6,885 nt of DNA, taken from NCBI GenBank assembly GCA_002427475.1, contig DIRG01000036.1, positions 8,330 through 15,214 on the forward strand. Direction: 5' to 3'. The position numbers were made by a program, and so were the translations under genes. The notes beneath the pieces are model-generated. The model saw only the letters and a list, made by a program, of their open reading frames with translations, did no database searches and was not told the origin of the DNA. This document shows positions 1 through 5,856 of this stretch, piece after piece (the stretch's first letter is position 1; every line of letters starts with the position of its first letter). The DNA comes from Mageeibacillus sp. UBA5442 (GTDB lineage: Bacteria; Bacillota; Clostridia; Saccharofermentanales; DTU023).

Positions 1-104
1 ACGGCTCTTATAGCCCCGTTCATACCTGGCGCATCACCGCCTGAAGTCAGGACAGCAATTGTTTTCTTCTTTGTACCGGAATCTGAAATTAATTCCTTCT
101 TCAT
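1..104 (-). CDS. pfkA: 6-phosphofructokinase, N-terminal fragment (runs off left edge)
   Basis: Only the first 34 codons are present. The enzyme phosphorylates fructose 6-phosphate to fructose 1,6-bisphosphate with ATP in the cytoplasm, the committed step of glycolysis. The peptide contains IAVLTSGGDAPGMNGAIRA at residues 16-34, the first beta strand and nucleotide-binding glycine loop of bacterial phosphofructokinases. The GGDAPGMN form resembles ATP-dependent PfkA rather than the GGDCPGLN form often seen in pyrophosphate-dependent relatives, but the fragment is too short to settle the phosphate donor. The ATG at 102-104 is preferred because a GAGGTG ribosome site lies 5 bases upstream and no other usual start codon occurs before the conserved motif. 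This start gives a lysine-rich leader about 12-14 residues longer than in the usual family members, which begin just before IAVLTSGG. It follows dnaE on the same strand after 75 bp, a gene order common in Bacillota. Family identity is secure; the rest of the gene lies outside. Confidence 0.93.
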   Translation of the reverse strand, partial: MKKELISDSGTKKKTIAVLTSGGDAPGMNGAIRA

Positions 105-179
105 TTTCACACCTCGTATACTCAATAGTAGCTTATACCTGCTATGTTAATTATTCTATAGTTTCTGTTAATTTTTCGT
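105..179. other. Short intergenic region between dnaE and pfkA
   Basis: This 75-bp AT-rich spacer contains the pfkA ribosome site next to the start codon. I found no GC-rich hairpin followed by a T-run on the minus strand, so there is no visible intrinsic terminator for dnaE. TATAAG and TTAACA hexamers occur but are not at promoter spacing from each other. The simplest reading is read-through transcription from dnaE into pfkA, which is an inference. Confidence 0.6.
110..115 (-). promoter_or_regulatory. Ribosome binding site of pfkA
   Basis: The minus strand reads GAGGTG, six bases complementary to the 3' end of 16S rRNA, followed by a 5-base spacer TGAAA and the ATG at 104. The match and spacing are strong and support the pfkA start with its short N-terminal extension. 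It also suggests that pfkA is translated independently of dnaE, whose stop lies 75 bases upstream. Confidence 0.85.
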
Positions 180-3100
180 CTAAATGAAACCTAAATTATT
201 TTCACCGAAACGCAGGCAAAACATTGCAATAGTCTCAGGATCATGCGCGACTCGAGGAAGGCTTACATTTTCTAAAATTTTACCTTCCTTTTCGGCAAAA
301 ATATAAACCGGCATTGTCCCTGAGAAATAAGAGCAGGTTGCACTTAGGGCTTCAATAAATTCCTCAGTCGGGATCTGGCGACAGCGGATAATAAGAGCCA
401 TACCGTTTGGACTCGTGAGCTGCGTCGTCGTAGCTGACTGTTCCGGCTCGGCCTGTGGCGGCGGTGCTTGAGCTAGCGCTGTTGGCTCCTCCGGTGGCGG
501 TAGCGGTTCACCCTGTGCTGGGGGTGGTTCTGTCTGCGGTGCCGGAGCTTGCATCTGCGGCTCGGCTGCCTCCTGCCGTCGCGGCTTTGCGTTTTGGCGA
601 ACCGGCTTCTTCGTCTTAGGATATTTTTTCCAGCCGTTGCGACGCGGAACTTGCATACCTGCTGGTAGCTGGGTGCAGTCCGGCTCCAAGGCAACAATTT
701 TCTCAGCAATAACCTTAGGATCTTCGTCTTCTCGCAACGATAATGTGCCTTGGATTAAAAGCACTTCGTTCTCGCGCAATAAGACTCGCGACTCTTCAAA
801 GGTGCGCGGGAAGACAATCAACTCAAAACTGCCGCTCGCATCTTCAATCGTCACAAAGGCCATAAGCTCATTTCGTTTAGTCAGCAAGCTGCGCTCTTGG
901 ACCACAAGACCTGCAACAAGAAGCGGATCGCGATCCTTCAACTTGCTTCTCCCAAAATCACTGCCCCTTTCATCTAAGAGTTCAAGATCTTCAACTGCTA
1001 AGTCTTGACCTGACTCAAGCAATTCTCGCGCCGTAGTTAGCGGTAAACGGGAAAAGGCCTCTTCGTATTCCATTAGAGGATGCCCGCTGACATAAAGTCC
1101 TAGCATCTCCTTCTCCATCGCTAAGCGATCTGCTTCGCTAAATTCTGGCACTGTAGGGTAATTCGGTTCAGCAAGAGCTAGACTTTCCACTTCTACGAAA
1201 TCGAAGAGAGAGACTTGCCCGTCCATCTTGTTGCGCTGAGAGGCCTGGACCTGATCCATATAAGGTTCGATTACGGCAATCATCTCTGCACGCGGAATAT
1301 TGAAACAATCACACGCGGAAGAACGCACTAGGCTTTCAATCATTTTGCGATTAAGGCTTAGCTGTCCGCAGCGGCGGAGGAAATCTCCGTAAGAGCTGAA
1401 GGGACCGTTCTCTTCTCTTTCTTTCACCAATTCGCTGACAGCTTCCTCGCCTACGTTTTTCACAGCGGCCAGTGCGAAACGGATTGACCCATCCTCAGTG
1501 GTAAAACGTACTGAACTGTGGTTGACGTCCGGTGGCAGCACCGCAATATCCATAGCTTCAGCAGCATGCACGTAGATATTGGCCTTATCGAGATTGCCCA
1601 GAAAAGAATTGAGTAGAGCAGCCATGTATTCGACGGGATAATAATACTTGCACCAGCCTGTATCGTAAGCGACTGCGGCATAGGCAGCTGCGTGTGATTT
1701 GTTAAAAGCGTATCCTGCAAAAGCCAAGACATCATCAAATATTTTGGAGGCTACAGCACGCGGCACACCGTTGGCAACAGCACCTGCGACTTCAGCGCCC
1801 GTTTCATCACAACCACCATCCAAGAAGAGGCTGCGATAACCTGCCAAAACTTCGGGGTTTTTCTTGGACATAGCGCGGCGCACGTTGTCTGCCTGTCCCA
1901 AAGAAAAGCCGGCGAGATCGCGCACTATGCGCATTACCTGCTCCTGATAAACAATACAGCCATAAGTCACTTCAAGTATCGGTTTGAGCAAGGGATGATC
2001 GTATTTAATTTTGCTATGGTCGTGCCTACTCTCGACGTAGCGCGGAATGGCCTGCATTGGACCCGGACGGAAGAGAGCTACGCCGGCGACAATGTCCTCA
2101 AAATTAGAAGGCTTCAGTTCTTTCATGAACTGTGTCATGCCGCTGCTCTCTAGTTGGAAAACGCCTATGGTCTCACCACGCCCGATCATCTCAAACACTT
2201 TGGGATCATCGTAGGTCATTCTGTCAAAATCGATGGTGTGACCACTGTTTTTCTCCACCAGTTCCTTGCACTCCTGCAATACGGTGAGTGTGCGCAGACC
2301 AAGAAAATCGAACTTCAGCAAGCCAACATCTTCAATATCGTCTTTAGTAAATTGAACCACAATAGATTCGTCATTGCGTGCCAAAGGAGCAATCTCGTCC
2401 ACTGGCTGGCCCGCGATAACAACACCGGCAGCGTGCGTTGAAGCATGACGCGGCATACCTTCGAACTTTTTGGCTAAGTCAATTATCTGTCGGGTAGTCT
2501 CATTTTCCTGATAGGACTTCCTCAGCTCAGGATTGAGTTCCAAAGCCTGATCCAGAGTGATATTCAAAACGTTGGGCACCATTTTTGCGATGATATCGGT
2601 TTCCTGATACGAAACATCAAGTGCACGACCTACATCACGGATGACGGCGCGGGCAGCTAAGGTTCCAAAAGTAATTACCTGGCAGACATGATCCTGTCCG
2701 TATTTCTCCGTGACATAATCGATGACCTCGCCACGTCTTTCATAGCAGAAGTCAATATCGAAGTCAGGCATACTGACGCGCTCCGGATTGAGGAAGCGTT
2801 CGAATAAGAGATCATATTTCAGAGGGTCAAGATCAGTAATGAAAAGTGAGTAAGCAGCCAGCGAACCTGCTCCGGAACCACGCCCGGGTCCGACCGGGAT
2901 ATTTTGCTCCCGAGCAAAGCGCACGAAATCCCAGACGATGAGGAAATAATCTACAAAGCCCATGCTGGAAATAACGCTCAACTCCCGCTGCAAGCGCTTT
3001 TCGTATTCTTCACGCTCAATATCCGTGGGTCGTCTGCGCAAGCGCTCTTCTAATCCTTCGCGACAAAGCCGCTCTAGCATTTCCTCCCCGCTCTCAGCCG

Positions 3101-3965
3101 AAGCTGTATCGAAATGCGGCAGTGAAATCTTGCCAAACTCCAGTTCGACATTGCAACGATCAGCAATTTTACCGCTGTTGGTAATGGCCTCGGGAATGTG
3201 AGCGAACGCCGCATTCATCTCTTCTGCTGATCGCAGATAAAAGCTGTCGGAATGCATACGCATACGATCGGGCTCGGTAATCTTTTTCCCCGTTTGCATG
3301 CAGAGCAATACTTCATGCGCAAAGTCATCGCCTTGCTCCAGATAATGGCAGTCGTTAGTTGCTACCAGAGGAATATCAAGTTCTCGACTCAGACGAATCA
3401 GATGCGAGTTAACTTCATTCTGTTCCGGAATTTTATTGTCCTGCACTTCGAAAAAATAATTATCTGCACCGAAGAGTTGACGGTAATATAGGGCGGCTGC
3501 TCTGGCCTCGTCCATCTGTCCACGCAGTATTTTGCGCGGCACCTCTCCGGAGAGGCAGGCAGTAAGGGCTATCAGCCCTTCATGGTATTTCTCCAATAAA
3601 TCACGATCCACTCTTGGCCGATAATAGAAACCATCAACAAAAGCAGCGGAAACCAGCTTGATCAGATTGTGATAACCCTGATTGTTTTCGGCCAACAATA
3701 TTAAATGATAAGGGTCGCGGTCAAAGGCGACTTCTTTATCCGTATGTCTGCGAGGGGCTACATAAACCTCACAGCCTATGATGGGCTTCAATCCTTCCTT
3801 ACGCATGCTACGATAAAAATCGAGTATGCCGTACATGGCTCCGTGATCAGTTATAGCACAGGATTTCATGCCCAGCTCTTTTAAGCGCGCAGGCAAGTCG
3901 GCGATGCGGATGGCACCGTCGAGCAGGCTGTATTCTGTATGCAAATGCAGGTGTGTAAAACTCAT
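180..3965 (-). CDS. dnaE: DNA polymerase III alpha subunit (DnaE), complete
   Basis: Catalytic subunit of the bacterial C-family replicase, extending primers at the replication fork; 1261 residues, slightly long for the family. Domains in order: a PHP domain (about 1-210) starting HLHLHTEYSLLDG, with candidate metal ligands H7, H9, D16, H41, E66, H87, C137, D205 and H207; the polymerase core (about 280-800) with PGRGSGAGS at 360-368, catalytic aspartates D401 and D403 in PDFDIDF, and a third, D553, in KFDFLGLRT; FRPGPM at 632-637 and YAFNKSHAAAYA at 752-763; a helix-hairpin-helix region near 810-845; a beta-clamp motif QVSLF at 917-921; an OB fold (about 1015-1095); a proline-rich linker (about 1108-1184); and a C-terminal domain (about 1185-1261). 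In Bacillota that also carry PolC, DnaE has a more limited role; whether PolC exists here cannot be seen. The ATG fits the family's usual N-terminus exactly. It lies 6 bp after the mutase stop, in the same frame, and has no well-placed ribosome site. Confidence 0.98.
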   Translation of the reverse strand: MSFTHLHLHTEYSLLDGAIRIADLPARLKELGMKSCAITDHGAMYGILDFYRSMRKEGLKPIIGCEVYVAPRRHTDKEVAFDRDPYHLILLAENNQGYHNLIKLVSAAFVDGFYYRPRVDRDLLEKYHEGLIALTACLSGEVPRKILRGQMDEARAAALYYRQLFGADNYFFEVQDNKIPEQNEVNSHLIRLSRELDIPLVATNDCHYLEQGDDFAHEVLLCMQTGKKITEPDRMRMHSDSFYLRSAEEMNAAFAHIPEAITNSGKIADRCNVELEFGKISLPHFDTASAESGEEMLERLCREGLEERLRRRPTDIEREEYEKRLQRELSVISSMGFVDYFLIVWDFVRFAREQNIPVGPGRGSGAGSLAAYSLFITDLDPLKYDLLFERFLNPERVSMPDFDIDFCYERRGEVIDYVTEKYGQDHVCQVITFGTLAARAVIRDVGRALDVSYQETDIIAKMVPNVLNITLDQALELNPELRKSYQENETTRQIIDLAKKFEGMPRHASTHAAGVVIAGQPVDEIAPLARNDESIVVQFTKDDIEDVGLLKFDFLGLRTLTVLQECKELVEKNSGHTIDFDRMTYDDPKVFEMIGRGETIGVFQLESSGMTQFMKELKPSNFEDIVAGVALFRPGPMQAIPRYVESRHDHSKIKYDHPLLKPILEVTYGCIVYQEQVMRIVRDLAGFSLGQADNVRRAMSKKNPEVLAGYRSLFLDGGCDETGAEVAGAVANGVPRAVASKIFDDVLAFAGYAFNKSHAAAYAAVAYDTGWCKYYYPVEYMAALLNSFLGNLDKANIYVHAAEAMDIAVLPPDVNHSSVRFTTEDGSIRFALAAVKNVGEEAVSELVKEREENGPFSSYGDFLRRCGQLSLNRKMIESLVRSSACDCFNIPRAEMIAVIEPYMDQVQASQRNKMDGQVSLFDFVEVESLALAEPNYPTVPEFSEADRLAMEKEMLGLYVSGHPLMEYEEAFSRLPLTTARELLESGQDLAVEDLELLDERGSDFGRSKLKDRDPLLVAGLVVQERSLLTKRNELMAFVTIEDASGSFELIVFPRTFEESRVLLRENEVLLIQGTLSLREDEDPKVIAEKIVALEPDCTQLPAGMQVPRRNGWKKYPKTKKPVRQNAKPRRQEAAEPQMQAPAPQTEPPPAQGEPLPPPEEPTALAQAPPPQAEPEQSATTTQLTSPNGMALIIRCRQIPTEEFIEALSATCSYFSGTMPVYIFAEKEGKILENVSLPRVAHDPETIAMFCLRFGENNLGFI
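414..644 (-). other. Region of dnaE encoding a proline/glutamine-rich linker
   Basis: Residues about 1108-1184 of DnaE begin with a basic stretch rich in lysine and arginine (KKYPKTKKPVRQ) and continue with about 50 residues dominated by proline, glutamine, glutamate and alanine, including runs such as EPPPAQGEPLPPPEEP and APPPQAEPEQ. It separates the OB fold from the last 77 residues. It is low complexity and most likely disordered. Its plus-strand DNA is correspondingly rich in GGCGG and CGGCTCGGC words. The composition is plain in the sequence; a flexible-tether role is inferred. Confidence 0.8.
1203..1217 (-). other. Region of dnaE encoding the internal beta-clamp binding motif
   Basis: These bases encode QVSLF (residues 917-921), followed by D and F. 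It fits the QxxLF pattern by which polymerases bind the sliding clamp, and sits between the helix-hairpin-helix region and the OB fold, where the internal clamp motif of DnaE proteins is expected. Binding is inferred from the pattern and position. Confidence 0.75.
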
Positions 3966-3987
3966 GTGGAGTTAAATATCTTCTCCC
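3966..3987 (-). promoter_or_regulatory. Phosphomutase/dnaE junction: weak, possibly masked ribosome site
   Basis: The only Shine-Dalgarno-like sequence before dnaE is GGGAGAAG (3987-3980), inside the last codons of the mutase gene. Its GGAG ends 17 bases from the dnaE ATG, further than the usual 5-9. The bases CTCC (3971-3968) just before the ATG could pair with that GGAG across an 11-base loop. The mutase TAA is at 3974-3972, so terminating ribosomes would open this structure and could restart at the ATG. The sequences are directly visible; translational coupling is inferred. Confidence 0.5.
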
Positions 3988-5732
3988 ATCAGGCAGTCAA
4001 TTCTTTCCAAGACAGTCGCCATAGTGTGTTCCAGTTTGCGATCACATTCTTCTTGCGTATCTGCATAGCAGCCGAAGTAAATCTTGATCTTAGGTTCGGT
4101 TCCGGATGGACGAATACAGAAAAAATCGATTCCTTCTAATTCATAAAGCAGAACATTACTGCGATCGTAATCCAAGCTGCTCTCGTCATTGCTGTTCAGG
4201 TTAATCTTGATCGATTTTTCGAAATCACTCAAGCTCTTAATGGCTAAAGCTGAAAAGCCGTTAAAGGGATCGCTGCGCAACTCACTCATTGTGTCGGCAA
4301 TCAGCTCCAGACCGCTCTTCCCTTCGCGCACGATCGACACAGTATGCTCAGCTACGTAGCCATATGTGGCATAGATTCGGTAGAGACGATCCAAAAGGGT
4401 CTCACCCGCTTCTGCCGCTACAGCGGCCATTTCCGCTAAAAGCATACAGGACACAATTGCGTCCTTATCACGCACTGAGGATCCCGCCAGATAACCGAAT
4501 GCTTCTTCATAGCCAAACTGGAATTCACCGTCACCTTCGTCCTCGTGTTCACGAATAGCTTCGGCGATAAACTTGAACCCGGTCAACACACGGTAAAGCT
4601 CGCAATCATAGTCCTTACAGATTCTGTCCGGCAGTCGACTGGAAACAATAGAGGAGACAACGAAAGGTTGCTCCGGCAAAATGCCCTGCTTCTTTTTCGT
4701 GCTTAAAATATATTCCATGAGAAGTATACCGATGGCATTACCGGAGAGGGTTACATATTCACCTGCATCATCACGCACGGCAATACCCACGCGATCTGCG
4801 TCAGGATCCGTAGCCATCACCAAAGGCGCCTCCAGCTCTTGTCCCATCTCAATCGCCATAGTGAGAGTTTCCGGCAATTCCGGATTGGGGAAAGGCGTAG
4901 AGGGGAAGTTGCCGTCAGGCAGCTCTTGCTCCTTGACCACATGTACATTATTAAAGCCTAAACGTTTGAGGATGCGGCGCACAGGCTTGTTGCCGGTCCC
5001 ATATAAAGGAGTATAGACAATAGTTAAGTCGGCATGGCGCTTAACTACGTCGCCCTGCAAGGAAACTTGCATGAGCATCTCATCGTAAGCTGCATCAAGA
5101 TCTGCTCCCATATCCTGCCACAGTTCGCTTTGGCGAGCCTCTTCCAAGCTGAGGCTGTCCGCGATCACGCCGGGTAAATCAGTAATGAGATCCATCTGTG
5201 CTGACACGCTGTCGGCTGCCTCCAAACCCAACTGGGCCCCGTCCGAGGCGAAAGCCTTAAACCCATTATATTGCTTGGGGTTATGGCTGGCTGTGATCAT
5301 GACACCGCCGGCACAGTTGAAGTGGCGGATGGCAAAGGATAGCAGCGGCACCGGCCGCAACTCATCTGAAAAATGCACGTTCACACCCCGACTGACAAAG
5401 ATTCGCGCCGCCAATTCAGCGAACACGCGTGAATTATTGCGGGAGTCGTAAGAAATAGCTACGCCTCGACGCACAGCATCTTCACCCTGTTTTTTGATTG
5501 ATTCTGCGAAACCTGCTGCGGCTCGGGCAACCGTATAGACATTCATGCGATTGCTGCCTGCGCCCATAATACCGCGAAGGCCGGCCGTGCCGAACTGAAG
5601 ATCCTGGTAAAAGCGATCCTCGATCTCTACTGTATTTGTGGCTATGGCTTTTAATTCATTGCGAGTGTTTTCGTCATAGGCTTGGTTTTCAGTCCATTCA
5701 CGATAGCGTCTTTGGGCAGTGGATTCAGACAT
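3972..5732 (-). CDS. pgcA: Phosphoglucomutase/phosphomutase of the PgcA/PGM2 type, complete
   Basis: Alpha-D-phosphohexomutase superfamily, cytoplasmic. PgcA-type enzymes interconvert glucose 6-phosphate and alpha-glucose 1-phosphate, linking glycolysis to UDP-glucose, glycogen and cell-envelope polysaccharides. At 586 residues it matches the longer PgcA/PGM2 branch (about 580-600) rather than the roughly 450-residue ManB/GlmM branches. The four family signatures are intact: FGTAGLRG at 47-54 and the phosphoserine loop TASHNP at 147-152 with S149 as the phosphorylated residue; the metal loop DPDADR at 309-314; the sugar-binding loop GYEEAFGY at 407-414; and the phosphate-binding loop RPSGTEPK at 541-548. 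TGFKFI at 384-389 is also typical of this branch. The ATG at 5732 has an excellent AAAGGAG site 6 bases upstream. It is followed after 6 bp by dnaE and preceded by uvrB after 124 bp. Substrate cannot be fixed from sequence: some PGM2 relatives prefer ribose or deoxyribose 1-phosphate, so a phosphopentomutase role is the main alternative. Confidence 0.93.
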   Translation of the reverse strand: MSESTAQRRYREWTENQAYDENTRNELKAIATNTVEIEDRFYQDLQFGTAGLRGIMGAGSNRMNVYTVARAAAGFAESIKKQGEDAVRRGVAISYDSRNNSRVFAELAARIFVSRGVNVHFSDELRPVPLLSFAIRHFNCAGGVMITASHNPKQYNGFKAFASDGAQLGLEAADSVSAQMDLITDLPGVIADSLSLEEARQSELWQDMGADLDAAYDEMLMQVSLQGDVVKRHADLTIVYTPLYGTGNKPVRRILKRLGFNNVHVVKEQELPDGNFPSTPFPNPELPETLTMAIEMGQELEAPLVMATDPDADRVGIAVRDDAGEYVTLSGNAIGILLMEYILSTKKKQGILPEQPFVVSSIVSSRLPDRICKDYDCELYRVLTGFKFIAEAIREHEDEGDGEFQFGYEEAFGYLAGSSVRDKDAIVSCMLLAEMAAVAAEAGETLLDRLYRIYATYGYVAEHTVSIVREGKSGLELIADTMSELRSDPFNGFSALAIKSLSDFEKSIKINLNSNDESSLDYDRSNVLLYELEGIDFFCIRPSGTEPKIKIYFGCYADTQEECDRKLEHTMATVLERIDCLMGEDI

Positions 5733-5738
5733 AATAAT

Positions 5739-5745
5739 CTCCTTT
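5739..5745 (-). promoter_or_regulatory. Ribosome binding site of the phosphomutase gene
   Basis: The minus strand reads AAAGGAG followed by the 6-base spacer ATTATT and the ATG at 5732. This is a near-ideal Shine-Dalgarno site and fixes the start. It contrasts with dnaE, the next gene, which has no comparable site. Confidence 0.9.
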
Positions 5746-5778
5746 AAGCAATAAGGGTTTTCACCTTCTATTCAGCCT

Positions 5779-5808
5779 TATATAGTGGCATTTATTGATA
5801 TATTTCTA
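5779..5808 (-). promoter_or_regulatory. Weak candidate promoter for the phosphomutase-dnaE-pfkA genes
   Basis: The minus strand has TAGAAA (5808-5803, four of six matches to TTGACA), an 18-base spacer and TATATA (5784-5779, four of six matches to TATAAT), with TATAAG offset by two bases. Initiation would fall near 5772 and give a leader of about 40 bases with the ribosome site. In such AT-rich DNA matches of this quality arise easily by chance, so this is only a candidate. Confidence 0.25.
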
Positions 5809-5827
5809 TAGCTAAAGTTTAGCATAG
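5806..5827. repeat. Imperfect dyad in the uvrB-phosphomutase gap
   Basis: The plus strand reads CTATAGCTAAA (5806-5816), a central G, then TTTAGCATAG (5818-5827). The GCTAAA/TTTAGC arms are a perfect inverted repeat about one base, extended outward by CTAT/ATAG with a single unpaired A. It starts 30 bases after the uvrB stop and touches the -35 box of the candidate promoter. It has no T-run on the transcribed side and a minimal loop, so it is a poor terminator. An operator-like site is possible but unproven. Confidence 0.5.
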
Positions 5828-5856
5828 CTAACAAAACTATTTTAGGCGAAAGAAAC

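Noticed and set aside
125..145. Small hairpin in the dnaE-pfkA gap (ATAGTAG and CTGCTAT arms with a 7-base loop)
   Set aside because: On the transcribed strand it has a C-A mismatch and mostly A-T pairs, and no T-run follows, so it is not a credible terminator or riboswitch.
105..179. Separate promoter for pfkA
   Set aside because: TATAAG and TTAACA hexamers are present, but no pair has 16-19 base spacing with acceptable matches, so no promoter can be supported.
414..644. Frameshift or pseudogene break in the dnaE C-terminus
   Set aside because: The low-complexity stretch looks odd, but the frame continues into a recognisable C-terminal domain with the expected end, so the gene is intact and the stretch is a linker.
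637..1008. 123-codon open frame on the plus strand inside dnaE, with similar shorter frames at 2154-2441, 4681-5016 and 6242-6601
   Set aside because: They lie antisense to secure genes with intact motifs, have low-complexity or Ser/Arg-rich translations with no recognisable domain, and lack convincing ribosome sites. They are shadows of the real genes.
5750..5763. Possible catabolite-responsive element (minus strand TGAAAACCCTTATT)
   Set aside because: It matches the first half of the cre consensus but lacks the central CG and the final CA. Three mismatches at key positions make it too weak, although the location before a sugar-phosphate gene is tempting.
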